Shown in pieces: positions 8,123-15,911 of a stretch of 24,991 nt of DNA. A program made the position numbers and the translations under genes. Every line of letters starts with the position of its first letter. The first letter of the stretch is position 1. The notes below the pieces were generated by a model. It made no database searches, had not been told where the DNA came from, and saw only the letters and a list, made by a program, of their open reading frames with translations. This DNA is from Oscillospiraceae bacterium (GTDB lineage: Bacteria; Bacillota; Clostridia; Oscillospirales; Ruminococcaceae): contig CAAEOA010000011.1 in NCBI GenBank assembly GCA_900757485.1, forward strand, positions 1-24,991, written 5' to 3'.

Positions 8123-9037
8123 ATGGAACACATCATTGAAATCAAGCATTTGAGCAAGTCATTTGGCGATATAAAAGCAGTACAGGACCTGAGTTTCTGT
8201 GTCAAGCGCGGCGAGTTGTTTGCATTCCTCGGAGTAAACGGAGCCGGTAAAAGTACAGCCATCTCTATTATGTGCGGGCAACTGGCTAAGGACGCCGGAG
8301 TTGTGACCATTGATGGAAAAAGCATCGATGGAAATATGAGCGAAATCAAACGGGAGTTGGGCGTAGTATTCCAGAGTTCTGTACTGGACAAGGCGCTTTC
8401 TGTTCACGACAATCTGCAAAGCAGGGCAGCCCTTTACGGTATTACAGGGAAAGCGTTTAAAATAAGGCTGGATGAACTTGCAAAGCTGCTGGATTTTGAA
8501 GATTTACTGAGACGCACGGTTGGCAAGCTTTCCGGCGGACAACGGCGGCGTATCGATATCGCGCGTGCACTCTTACATAGACCGAAAATCCTGATCCTTG
8601 ATGAGCCGACCACAGGTCTCGATCCGCAGACCAGAAAACTTTTGTGGGATGTGGTGACCGAGCAGCGAAGCAAAGAGAATATGACGGTGTTTTTGACCAC
8701 TCACTATATGGAAGAGGCGGCGGATGCTGACTATGTGGTGATTCTCGACAGCGGAAAAATCGCAGCGGAAGGGACACCGCTGATGTTGAAAAATACCTAT
8801 ACCGGTGATTTTGTCACCCTATACGGCACAACGGAAGAGCAGGTCAAAGAATTTGGGCTTCCGTATGAGAAAATCCGTGATGCTTACCGCATTGCGGTGC
8901 CGAATACGGCAAAGGCTACCCAACTGATACTTATGCACCCGGAGATATTCAAAGATTATGAAATTACAAAGGGCAAAATGGACGACGTATTTCTTGCCGT
9001 TACGGGTAAAAAATTGACGGGAGGTGTCGCGCAATGA
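8123..9037 (+). CDS. ABC exporter ATP-binding protein (DrrA-like)
   Basis: A 304-residue ATPase. ATG 8123 is chosen because AAAGGTG (8107-8113) lies 9 nt upstream; in-frame GTG codons at 8111 and 8117 are less well placed. Motifs: Walker A GVNGAGKST (37-45), Q-loop Gln84, signature LSGGQ (136-140), Walker B KILILDE (155-161) and switch His194 in TTHYMEEA. An extra C-terminal domain of about 80 residues, as in daunorubicin-type exporters, follows. Its stop overlaps the permease start (ATGA, 9034-9037), so the two are coupled. It energises export of a lipid, peptide or drug; the substrate is unknown. The adjacent LytTR/DUF3021 genes are the likely controllers. Confidence 0.92.
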   Translation: MEHIIEIKHLSKSFGDIKAVQDLSFCVKRGELFAFLGVNGAGKSTAISIMCGQLAKDAGVVTIDGKSIDGNMSEIKRELGVVFQSSVLDKALSVHDNLQSRAALYGITGKAFKIRLDELAKLLDFEDLLRRTVGKLSGGQRRRIDIARALLHRPKILILDEPTTGLDPQTRKLLWDVVTEQRSKENMTVFLTTHYMEEAADADYVVILDSGKIAAEGTPLMLKNTYTGDFVTLYGTTEEQVKEFGLPYEKIRDAYRIAVPNTAKATQLILMHPEIFKDYEITKGKMDDVFLAVTGKKLTGGVAQ

Positions 9038-9930
9038 TAGAACTTGGCGTATTAATAAAAAGAAACTGTAAATTGTTTTTTAAGGACAAGGGAATGTTTA
9101 TCACCTCCTTGATTACCCCGATTATTTTGCTTGTACTGTATGCAACTTTTCTTGCAAAGGTGTACCGGGACAGTTTCGCTTCAGCTATGCCCGAGGGATT
9201 TTCTGTGCCGGAGGCACTGATTAACGGTACTGTCGGCGGACAACTGATATCCTCCTTGCTTGCAGTGAGCTGCGTGACGGTGGCTTTCTGTACGAATCTG
9301 CTGATGGTACAGGACAAGGCGACCGGAGCACGAAACGATCTCACCATGGCACCGGTAAAGCATTCCACCCTTGCGCTTAGCTACTTTGCGGCAAGTGCAG
9401 TGGCAACGTTGATCATCAATTTTACTGCGCTTACGGTATGCCTGATTTATCTGGGTGCAACCGGCTGGTATTTGACGGCGGCACATGTGCTTTTGTTGAT
9501 ACTTGATGTCACCTTGTTGGTGCTGTTCGGTACGGCGTTGTCATCAGTGATCAACTTTCCGCTGTCCACAAACGGTCAGGGCTCGGCGGTCGGCACCATT
9601 ATCAGCGCGGGTTACGGATTTATCTGCGGCGCGTATATGCCTATTTCCGCTTTCTCCGATGGACTTCAGCGGGTGATTTCATTTCTGCCCGGTACCTATG
9701 GCACCTCGTTGCTGCGCAATCATGCGCTTGCCGGCGTTTATCGGGAGATGTCTGCTGAGGGGTTTCCCACTGAGGTGGTTGAGGGAATCAAGGATTCTAT
9801 TGACTGCAACCTGTATTTTTTCGGCAACAAGGTGGAAATCGGAACTATGTATCTCATTCTCGTCGGCGCGACAATTCTGCTGATAGGCGTTTATATTCTT
9901 ATGAACAGACTGAAGCAAGCGAAAAAATAG
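9034..9930 (+). CDS. ABC-2 type exporter permease
   Basis: A 298-residue membrane protein with GGGAGGTG at 9019-9026, overlapping the ATPase stop by 4 nt. It has the ABC-2 layout: an amphipathic N-terminus (LIKRNCKLFFKDKGMF), a first membrane segment, a long extracellular loop (about residues 38-70), then a cluster of five further segments. The GYGFICGAYMPISAFSDGLQRVISFLPGTYG stretch (split here as GYGFICGAYMP and ISFLPGTYG) is the conserved ABC-2 membrane signature. A second external loop near residues 235-270 precedes the last membrane helix. It forms the channel of the exporter energised by the preceding ATPase. Confidence 0.9.
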   Translation: MIELGVLIKRNCKLFFKDKGMFITSLITPIILLVLYATFLAKVYRDSFASAMPEGFSVPEALINGTVGGQLISSLLAVSCVTVAFCTNLLMVQDKATGARNDLTMAPVKHSTLALSYFAASAVATLIINFTALTVCLIYLGATGWYLTAAHVLLLILDVTLLVLFGTALSSVINFPLSTNGQGSAVGTIISAGYGFICGAYMPISAFSDGLQRVISFLPGTYGTSLLRNHALAGVYREMSAEGFPTEVVEGIKDSIDCNLYFFGNKVEIGTMYLILVGATILLIGVYILMNRLKQAKK

Positions 9931-9959
9931 AAGGAGAGAAATAAGAGGCAAAATGTAAA

Positions 9960-10598
9960 ATGAACTGGAAAAAGATAACGCTTTTAGCTTTGAGTATGTT
10001 CTTATTGCAGGGGATAAGAATGGTGTTCAAGACGTTGATATTTCTATGCGTAAACAGAACATTGCTGGCGGACGCAATTGTCAGCAGTGCTGTTATGCTG
10101 ATTATCAGTATCGTTCTTTTGCTCATTGCAAAACACAGAAAAAAGCAGATTTCCATACTACCGGAAAAGCATCGAAACGCGTATATATTCTTTTCTGTTT
10201 CGGTATTTTTGCTGTTTGTCATAAAGGCAGTAATGGCGGGTAATGAGTCTTTTTATGCTGTATGCACCCTACTTTATAATGCGATTTTTACTGTAATCAT
10301 GGAGGAACTGCTTTTTCGGGGATATTTTTGGGCAGAACTTGCCGATGGGGCGAAAAGCGACAGACAGGTCTATTTTGTCACTTCCATTCTGTTTGGATTC
10401 TGGCATCTTGGATATATAGATACGATTTTATGGCGAACCGCAATGTTTCATGCTGATGCTGACATTGGGATCATTATGATCTGGAAAGTGATAACCGGGC
10501 TGGTATTTGGCGCAATTTTAGGATTTTTCAGATATAGGAACAAGAATGTATCAGCGCCTATTCTGCTGCATTCCTTTTTGAACTTGATTGGCGGCTGA
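9960..10598 (+). CDS. CPBP family intramembrane metalloprotease (Abi/CAAX-like)
   Basis: A 212-residue membrane protein with the three CPBP motifs: EELLFRG with Glu115, Glu116 and Arg120; FGFWHLG with His149; and HSFLN with His204 and Asn208. All predicted catalytic or metal-ligand residues are present. There are about six to seven hydrophobic segments. The RBS is modest (AAGAGG at 9943-9948, or AAGGAGAG at 9931-9938), and the gene begins 29 nt after the ABC permease stop, so it is probably part of the same transcript. In Gram-positive bacteria such proteases often accompany peptide or bacteriocin export and immunity genes. A role in processing or in self-protection from the exported product is plausible but inferred. 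Confidence 0.88.
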   Translation: MNWKKITLLALSMFLLQGIRMVFKTLIFLCVNRTLLADAIVSSAVMLIISIVLLLIAKHRKKQISILPEKHRNAYIFFSVSVFLLFVIKAVMAGNESFYAVCTLLYNAIFTVIMEELLFRGYFWAELADGAKSDRQVYFVTSILFGFWHLGYIDTILWRTAMFHADADIGIIMIWKVITGLVFGAILGFFRYRNKNVSAPILLHSFLNLIGG

Positions 10599-10671
10599 AA
10601 AGTTCATAACGAACAGAATGTTTATAGTTAATCCCTTTTCACATTGATTGACTATATAGGAGAAAAATGAA

Positions 10672-11214
10672 ATGATACTTGAAACAGGTAGATTGATTCT
10701 GCGCCGGTGGGAAGAAGCGGATGCGGAAGAATTATATCAATACGCAAAAGATCCGGCGGTAGGTCCCATTGCAGGCTGGCCGCCGCACACAAGCGTGGAA
10801 AACAGTCGTGAGATTATTCGGGACGTGCTAACTGCTCCCGAGACCTACGCGGTGGTGTTGAAAGAAACGGGAAAACCGGTGGGAAGCATCGGAATCATGT
10901 TCGGTAAAAATGGAAACGCTCCTATGGGGGAGCAGGAGGCTGAAATTGGCTATTGGATCGGTGTGCCTTATTGGGGACAGGGATTGATTCCCGAGGCTGT
11001 GCGTGAATTGCTGCGCCGCTGTTTCGAAGATTTAAACTGCACTGCGGTTTGGTGTGGATATTATGACGGAAATCTAAAATCCAAACGGGTACAGGAAAAG
11101 TGCGGATTCCGCTATCATCATACCGAAAAAGATAAACTGTGTGAACTTATGGGGGACATTCGCACCGAGCATTTTACCTATCTGACAAAAGAAAATTGGG
11201 AAAAACGAAGGTAA
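10672..11214 (+). CDS. GNAT N-acetyltransferase (RimJ/RimL type)
   Basis: A 180-residue protein with RBS ATAGGAGA 10657-10664. It starts LETGRLILRRWEEADAEELY, the standard opening of the Acetyltransf_3 (RimJ/L) group. The acetyl-CoA site reads EIGYWIGVPYWGQGLIPEA (residues 90-109), with Q103-G104 in the pyrophosphate loop. A late segment GYYDGNLKSKRVQEKCGFRY is the usual conserved N-x-x-S-x-x-x-x-E-K-x-G-F strand and helix. Substrate is not predictable: members acetylate ribosomal protein N-termini, polyamines, amino acids or antibiotics. It is a separate cistron, 73 nt after the CPBP gene. Confidence 0.88.
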   Translation: MILETGRLILRRWEEADAEELYQYAKDPAVGPIAGWPPHTSVENSREIIRDVLTAPETYAVVLKETGKPVGSIGIMFGKNGNAPMGEQEAEIGYWIGVPYWGQGLIPEAVRELLRRCFEDLNCTAVWCGYYDGNLKSKRVQEKCGFRYHHTEKDKLCELMGDIRTEHFTYLTKENWEKRR

Positions 11215-11388
11215 AAAACGAGAGAGTACCTGCGACCGTTTATAACAGAAACAAAACCGTAATTGGCTGAAATTCGGATAATTTGGATATGGAATAACGA
11301 GTTCTGCCATGCCCGCCTGCTGATTTTGCGGGATAAACGCTCGGTCACAAGACTCTGTGGCAACAATATAACAAGGAGATAAAAACAT
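11215..11388. other. 174-nt non-coding gap before the second ABC unit
   Basis: No gene with a good start and RBS is visible. A short inverted pair CCCGC/GCGGG (11312-11316 and 11328-11332) is present but has no T-run after it. AAGGAG near 11373-11378 is the RBS for the next gene. No convincing promoter was found. Confidence 0.4.
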
Positions 11389-12102
11389 ATGCTGAAAATA
11401 GAGCACTTAACAAAAAAATACTCAGACAAGAATGCGGTGGATGACCTGACTCTTCATATAGCGCCCGGTGAAATATACGGCTTTATCGGTCACAATGGAG
11501 CGGGAAAAACCACCACTATTAAAGCCTGCTGCGGAATTCTGCAGTTTGATGAGGGACAGATTTACGTAGACGGCATTTCGGTAAAAGAAAATCCGCTTGC
11601 CTGTAAGAAAATGATTGCCTATTTGCCGGATAATCCCGACTTGTATGAATTTATGACCGGCATTCAGTTTCTGAATTTTATTGCGGATGTTTTTGAACTT
11701 CCGGCAGAGGTGCGGCAGGAAAGGATTCATGCCTATGCGGAAATGTTCGGTTTGACCGGAGATTTGGCGCAGCCTATTGCGGCTTATTCCCATGGGATGA
11801 AGCAGAAGCTTGCCATTATTTCCGCGCTGATTCATGATCCGAAGCTGATTTTAATGGATGAGCCGTTTGTAGGTCTTGATCCGCAGTCCGCCCATGTTCT
11901 GAAGGAACAGATGCGCAACATTTGCGATCGGGGCGGTGCGATATTCTTTTCTACCCACGTCCTGGAAGTAGCAGAAAAGCTCTGTGACAAGGTGGCAATC
12001 ATCAAGAAAGGCAAGCTAATCCGCTCCGGCTCCATGGAAGAGGTCAAGGGAGACGAGTCGCTGGAATCGGTCTTTCTGGAATTGGAGGAAACCCATGCTT
12101 AA
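11389..12102 (+). CDS. ABC transporter ATP-binding protein (YtrB-like exporter ATPase)
   Basis: A 237-residue ATPase with AAGGAG about 10 nt before the ATG. Motifs: Walker A GHNGAGKTT (34-42), Walker B LILMDEP (153-159) and His190 in FFSTHVLEVAEKL. The signature region reads YSHGMKQK (133-140), a variant of LSGGQ seen in this exporter group. The usual Q-loop glutamine is replaced by Asp81 (AYLPDNPDLYEF), also common in the YtrB-like group. It lacks the extra C-terminal domain present in the ATPase at 8123. Its last 8 nt overlap the start of the permease gene at 12095, so the subunits are translationally coupled. The substrate is unknown. Confidence 0.92.
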   Translation: MLKIEHLTKKYSDKNAVDDLTLHIAPGEIYGFIGHNGAGKTTTIKACCGILQFDEGQIYVDGISVKENPLACKKMIAYLPDNPDLYEFMTGIQFLNFIADVFELPAEVRQERIHAYAEMFGLTGDLAQPIAAYSHGMKQKLAIISALIHDPKLILMDEPFVGLDPQSAHVLKEQMRNICDRGGAIFFSTHVLEVAEKLCDKVAIIKKGKLIRSGSMEEVKGDESLESVFLELEETHA

Positions 12103-13696
12103 AACTTTGATAAAAAAACAGCTTCAGATGATGCTTACTGCCTTTTACCGTGCAGGAAAGAATAAAAAGCAAAAATCAAAAGCAGGATATCTTGTCTATG
12201 CAGTGCTGATGCTCTATGTTGGCGGCGTAATATTTTTCCTGTTTTACTCCATGATGAGTACTCTGTGCGCACCGTTGGTAAACAGCGGTCTCGGCTGGCT
12301 GTACTTTTCGCTGGCAGGTGTTTTGTCGGTTGTTCTGGCAGTAATCGGCAGCGTATTTATGACGCAATCCATGCTATATGAGGCGAAGGACAATGAGTTT
12401 TTGCTGTCTCTGCCCATTCCGCCGTCAAAGATTCTGTTTTCCAGAATGTTCAGCCTGTATATACAGAATTTTCTGTTCGGCGGTCTGGTGTTTCTGGCAG
12501 CAGTAATTGTCTATGGTAAAGCAGCATCTCCCAATGCGGCTTCGGTTGTGTTCTGCGTCCTGCTGTTTTTCCTGCTGCCACTGTTCAGCTTGGCACTGAC
12601 CTGTATTCTGGCATGGCTGACGGCGCTTTTGACCTCGCGGATGAGGAATAAAACCGTGTTTACTATGGTGCTTTCTCTGGTGTTTCTGGGCGTGTATTTC
12701 GCAGTCTATTTTCGTATTAACAGCTATTTGCAGATGATTCTGACCAACAGTGAAGCAATCGGTAAGAATATCAAAACAATTCTTTATCCTCTTTATCAGA
12801 TGGGACTTGCTGCAGAAGGTGAGGCGAAAGCCTTTGTCATTTTTGCCGCTATGGTTCTGGCGCTGTCCGGAATGGTATACACAGTGCTATCCCGCAGCTT
12901 TATTCGCATTGCCACGGCAAAACATTCCGCCGCAAAAGCAAAGTATCGTGAAAAAGCCTTGCGAGTAGGTTCGGTGGACAAAAGCCTTTTTCGCAAAGAA
13001 TTGCGCCGTTTCACCGGGAGCGCCGTATATATGCTCAACTGCGGTCTCGGCTCACTTATTTTGGTGGTTGGCGCTGTGGCGGCAATTCTCAAGCAGGATG
13101 CGCTGCTGTCTTTCGGTGAGTTGATTCCGGGAGGAAAAGAATTGCTTCCCTTGCTGGGCTGTGCGGCAGTCTGTTTGGCGGCTGCTCCCAATACAGTGAC
13201 GGCGCCGTCCGTTTCTCTGGAAGGCAAAAATCTTTGGATTTTGCAGTCCCTCCCTGTGGACGGCAAAAAGATATTGTTTGCTAAACTGAAACTACATATG
13301 GTCATAACGGCTCCGATTGCTTTCCTTTGCGGTGTTGTTTTAAATATTTTACTGAAACCGTCTCCGGTCACCGCTGTTCTTACACTGATTCTGCCTTGTG
13401 TATTTATTTTTCTTTGCGGAGAGCTGGGCTTGTTGTTGAACTTGAAAATGCCGAAGCTGGACTGGACCAACGAGGCGGTAACAGTGAAACAGAGTATGAG
13501 CGTTATGATCTCCTTGTTTGCAAACTGGGGGATTATTATGCTTCTTGCGGGGGTGTATTATCTGCTTCCGGTCGGCAGTTTGATTTCAAACGATCTGTTT
13601 CTGCTGATTTGTATTGCTGTTTTAGCCGTCTGCTCGGCTGTCCTGTGGAAGATGCTGACCGGCTGGGGCGCAAAGCGGATGCTGCTTTTGCAATAA
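12095..13696 (+). CDS. ABC exporter permease, large multi-span type
   Basis: A 533-residue membrane protein with RBS GGAGGAA (12084-12090) lying inside the upstream gene. The N-terminus is basic (LKTLIKKQLQMM, then NKKQKSK). Roughly ten or more hydrophobic segments are split into two halves around a hydrophilic stretch at about residues 265-305 (RIATAKHSAAKAKYREKAL). The motif LLSLPIPPSKILFSRMFSLY after the second or third helix is typical of this permease type; the corresponding motif in the second half is ILQSLPVDGKKILFAKLKL. The internal repetition suggests two pseudo-equivalent halves, so one chain may do the work of a permease dimer. It works with the ATPase at 11389. Base composition is more GC-rich by eye than in the flanking carbohydrate genes. 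Confidence 0.88.
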   Translation: MLKTLIKKQLQMMLTAFYRAGKNKKQKSKAGYLVYAVLMLYVGGVIFFLFYSMMSTLCAPLVNSGLGWLYFSLAGVLSVVLAVIGSVFMTQSMLYEAKDNEFLLSLPIPPSKILFSRMFSLYIQNFLFGGLVFLAAVIVYGKAASPNAASVVFCVLLFFLLPLFSLALTCILAWLTALLTSRMRNKTVFTMVLSLVFLGVYFAVYFRINSYLQMILTNSEAIGKNIKTILYPLYQMGLAAEGEAKAFVIFAAMVLALSGMVYTVLSRSFIRIATAKHSAAKAKYREKALRVGSVDKSLFRKELRRFTGSAVYMLNCGLGSLILVVGAVAAILKQDALLSFGELIPGGKELLPLLGCAAVCLAAAPNTVTAPSVSLEGKNLWILQSLPVDGKKILFAKLKLHMVITAPIAFLCGVVLNILLKPSPVTAVLTLILPCVFIFLCGELGLLLNLKMPKLDWTNEAVTVKQSMSVMISLFANWGIIMLLAGVYYLLPVGSLISNDLFLLICIAVLAVCSAVLWKMLTGWGAKRMLLLQ

Positions 13697-13713
13697 GACA
13701 AAAGGAAGAGATC

Positions 13714-13776
13714 GTGAAGGTACAGCGGTTTGTTGAGCCGAGCGAGAAAGATAAACCACAATATGGTCAATTCTGA
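13714..13776 (+). CDS. Possible 20-residue small ORF
   Basis: GTG 13714 is preceded by AAAGGAAGAG (13701-13710) and opens a 20-codon frame ending at TGA 13774-13776. The product would be hydrophilic and charged (starts MKVQRFVEPSEKDK). It lies between the ABC permease and the DUF6440 gene, with 19 nt to the next start. Only the RBS and position favour it; a frame this short can arise by chance, and no family is recognised. Confidence 0.2.
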   Translation: MKVQRFVEPSEKDKPQYGQF

Positions 13777-13795
13777 ATATAAGGAGGGTATTTTT

Positions 13796-13975
13796 GTGAA
13801 TAAAAACAGCAGATTTGAAGTGGCATATCAAGAAGGGGACGCACTGATTAAAGGATTAAAGATGGTGCTTGTTGATAAGGAAACAGGGGTAAATTATCTT
13901 TTTGTACAGTCGGGATATGCAGGCGGGTTAACCCCTTTGCTGGATGCTGACGGTAAGCCCATTATTACTCAATAA
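13796..13975 (+). CDS. DUF6440 family small protein
   Basis: A 59-residue protein. AAGGAGGG at 13781-13788 sits 7 nt before GTG 13796, which fixes the start; a longer frame from further upstream has no RBS. The sequence RFEVAYQEGDALIKGLKMV, LVDKETGVNYLFVQSGYAGG and LTPLLDADGKP matches the compact DUF6440 family, which has no known function. It is soluble and has no cysteine or membrane segment. These short proteins are usually encoded singly in Firmicutes genomes and phage-like regions. Nothing in its neighbours assigns a role. Confidence 0.8.
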   Translation: MNKNSRFEVAYQEGDALIKGLKMVLVDKETGVNYLFVQSGYAGGLTPLLDADGKPIITQ

Positions 13976-14135
13976 TTTTGGATTGAAGAAGAAAAATCAG
14001 TAATCAAAGGAGATTTATTTTTTGAAGATTATATACTTATTACTGGAGTCGGTTTGCTGACCGGGAGGTTTGCGAACAAAGCTCCGCATTTCTCCCGATT
14101 GGAAGGTTAAAACCATTCTTCAGGAGGAAATTGAA

Positions 14136-14573
14136 ATGAACCGTGAAAACAAGCGAAAACAATATGAAAAAGGTTACTACAAGACGCATGCTTGCAACGA
14201 TAGCTTTACCTGCAAGGTCTGTGGGCGTCCGGTGGTTTCTGCAGGTGCCGGAAGCGAACACCGAAACCACTGCCCCAACTGTCTGGGCAGTTTACATGTG
14301 GATATAAAACCCGGAGACCGTGCTTCCGACTGCGGAGGCATTATGGAACCGATTGCCGTGTGGGTGCGAAGAGACGGCGAGTGGGCAATTGTTCATCGAT
14401 GCAAGCGATGCGGGACGCTCAGCTCCAACCGGGTGGCGGCGGACGATAATCCCATGAAGCTTATGAGCATAGCGATGAAACCTCTCAGCATGCCACCTTT
14501 TCCATTAGAACGCATTGAGGAAATAACTGCGCTGATGGGCGGCGATGGGAGATTAGAAGAGCATGAGAAATAA
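14136..14573 (+). CDS. RNHCP domain zinc-ribbon-like protein
   Basis: A 145-residue cytoplasmic protein with AGGAGGAAA at 14122-14130 fixing ATG 14136. It has the family signature EHRNHCPNCLGSLHVD, from which RNHCP takes its name, followed by KPGDRASDCGGIMEPI and HRCKRCGTLSSNR. Cysteine pairs CKVC, CPNC and CKRC (plus a lone Cys in SDCGG) suggest one or two zinc-binding sites. The function of RNHCP proteins is not established; a nucleic-acid-binding role is often guessed from the zinc ribbon. The C-terminal tail is methionine-rich (MKLMSIAMKPLSMPP) then acidic. The 160-nt gap upstream contains no other convincing gene. Confidence 0.85.
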   Translation: MNRENKRKQYEKGYYKTHACNDSFTCKVCGRPVVSAGAGSEHRNHCPNCLGSLHVDIKPGDRASDCGGIMEPIAVWVRRDGEWAIVHRCKRCGTLSSNRVAADDNPMKLMSIAMKPLSMPPFPLERIEEITALMGGDGRLEEHEK

Positions 14574-14598
14574 TTGATAAAAACTTCGCTTTTGTGCT

Positions 14599-14625
14599 TT
14601 TCGGCAAACATTACGCCGAAATTTT
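14599..14625 (+). terminator. Weak hairpin terminator candidate after the RNHCP gene
   Basis: A 7-bp perfect stem (TTTCGGC at 14599-14605 with GCCGAAA at 14615-14621) with a 9-nt loop, followed by TTTT. The T-run is short, so termination may be partial. Confidence 0.4.
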
Positions 14626-14680
14626 GGTCTTGATTTTATTTGACCGATACCGTACAAAAGCTTAGAAAGGAATGGTCATA

Positions 14681-15022
14681 ATGATAAAGGAACTGATTGC
14701 CCATTGTGGACTGGACTGTGAGAAATGCGATGCACGCATTGCAACGGTCAATCATGACAATGCCCTGCGTGAAAAAACGGCGCAGCTCTGGAGCAAAATG
14801 AATCATGTGCCGATTACAGCAGAGATGATAAACTGTATGGGCTGCCGTACTGACGGAGTGAAAACACCTTATTGCGACAGCATATGTGAGATTCGGAGAT
14901 GTGCGCTGAAAAAAGGCTTTGATACCTGCGGCGAATGCTCGGAACTAAAAAACTGCAAAGTGATTGAGCCGGTGCTGAAAAACAGTCCGGAAGCATCGGA
15001 AAATTTAAAGAGCATGAAATAA
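14681..15022 (+). CDS. DUF3795 cysteine-rich protein
   Basis: A 113-residue protein. ATG 14681 is chosen because AGAAAGGA (14664-14671) lies 9 nt upstream; ATG 14672 lies too close to it. It opens LIAHCGLDCEKCDARIAT, the hallmark of DUF3795, and continues with INCMGCRTDGVKTPYCDSIC, RRCALKKG and CGECSELKNC. In all about a dozen cysteines fall in CxxC or CxxxC spacings, suggesting zinc or iron-sulfur binding. Proteins of this family are common in anaerobic Firmicutes and have no settled function. It follows another cysteine-rich protein (RNHCP), perhaps by chance. Confidence 0.85.
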   Translation: MIKELIAHCGLDCEKCDARIATVNHDNALREKTAQLWSKMNHVPITAEMINCMGCRTDGVKTPYCDSICEIRRCALKKGFDTCGECSELKNCKVIEPVLKNSPEASENLKSMK

Positions 15023-15115
15023 AACAGGGGCTGGGAAAACGGGGTGGTATGAGGTGAAACGCTGCATAGCAGATGCCGGAATGATCTGAAAGAATTAAAT
15101 ATTAAGGAGAAAGCA

Positions 15116-15745
15116 ATGATGATTCCGGAAAAGAAAATCTATCCACGGTCAAACGATACACAGACCGTTTATTTAAAAAATGTGGTTACCGATCCTAATA
15201 TTGAGGTCGGTGACTATACTATATACAACGACTTTGCACATGACCCGCAGGAGTTTCAGCAGAACAATGTGCTCTATCATTACCCCATCAATCACGACAA
15301 ACTAATTATCGGGAAATTTTGCTCCATTGCTTGCGGGGCAAAGTTCCTGTTTACCAGCGCCAATCATACAATGCAGTCGCTTTCCACCTACCCCTTTCCG
15401 ATTTTTTTTGAGGAATGGGGATTGGATGTAAAAAACATTGCAGACGCATGGGACAACAAGGGAGATATTGTCATCGGGAATGATGTTTGGATCGGTTATG
15501 AAGCGGTAATTCTATCCGGCGTAACGATTGGTGACGGCGCTGTTATCGGAACCCGGGCTGTGGTGACAAAGGATGTTCCGCCCTACGCCATCGTGGGTGG
15601 CGTACCGGCAAAACTTATCCGAAAACGGTTTGATGAAGACGTCATTTCCCGGCTTGTGGAGCTCAGATGGTGGGATTGGGATAAGGAAAGGATCAACTGC
15701 AATCTTCCGGCAATACAGTCCGGGAATATCAACGACCTGGTGTAA
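15116..15745 (+). CDS. Vat/CatB-like xenobiotic O-acetyltransferase (left-handed beta-helix)
   Basis: A 209-residue enzyme, the normal length for the Vat streptogramin A acetyltransferase and CatB-type group. RBS AAGGAGA at 15104-15110. IGKFCSIACGAKFLF and GDIVIGNDVWIGYEAVILSGVTIGD (shown here as GNDVWIGYEAVIL and SGVTIGDGAVIG) are hexapeptide repeats that form the left-handed helix. TSANHTMQSLSTYPF carries His84, at the position of the catalytic histidine of VatD-like enzymes. YAIVGGVPAKLIRKRF is the conserved acetyl-CoA-side end. It would transfer acetyl from acetyl-CoA to a hydroxyl of a small molecule. Whether it gives resistance cannot be told: many close homologues are housekeeping or uncharacterised. 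The AraC-type gene downstream could regulate it. Confidence 0.85.
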   Translation: MMIPEKKIYPRSNDTQTVYLKNVVTDPNIEVGDYTIYNDFAHDPQEFQQNNVLYHYPINHDKLIIGKFCSIACGAKFLFTSANHTMQSLSTYPFPIFFEEWGLDVKNIADAWDNKGDIVIGNDVWIGYEAVILSGVTIGDGAVIGTRAVVTKDVPPYAIVGGVPAKLIRKRFDEDVISRLVELRWWDWDKERINCNLPAIQSGNINDLV

Positions 15746-15911
15746 TTAAAAGGCAGTTAAGGTTGCCCCAAAAAATAGGTATCAGTTCGAAAGAGTAATA
15801 AAAACAGCAAGAATAGTCGAGAGATTCTTTTGAAGATTTTATAAAATAATGTCTGTTAGCAAATCAAAAGATGATTTATTCTAACGACCAATAATGTCAT
15901 GGGGTGAAAAT

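Noticed and set aside
11290..11335. tRNA-like string on the minus strand (GGCGGGCATGGCAGAAC, like the start of a tRNA-Leu)
   Set aside because: No T-loop GTTCGA motif, matching acceptor 3' half or cloverleaf follows on that strand.
12796..13470. A 224-codon open frame on the minus strand inside the ABC permease gene
   Set aside because: It is entirely antisense to a well-supported membrane protein gene, has a low-complexity Ser/Thr/Pro/Lys-rich product and no RBS of note. It is a shadow of the permease codon pattern.
13327..13776. A 149-codon plus-strand frame overlapping the end of the ABC permease
   Set aside because: It is out of frame within the permease for most of its length and has no RBS. 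Only its last 20 codons lie in a gap, and these are reported separately as a doubtful small ORF.
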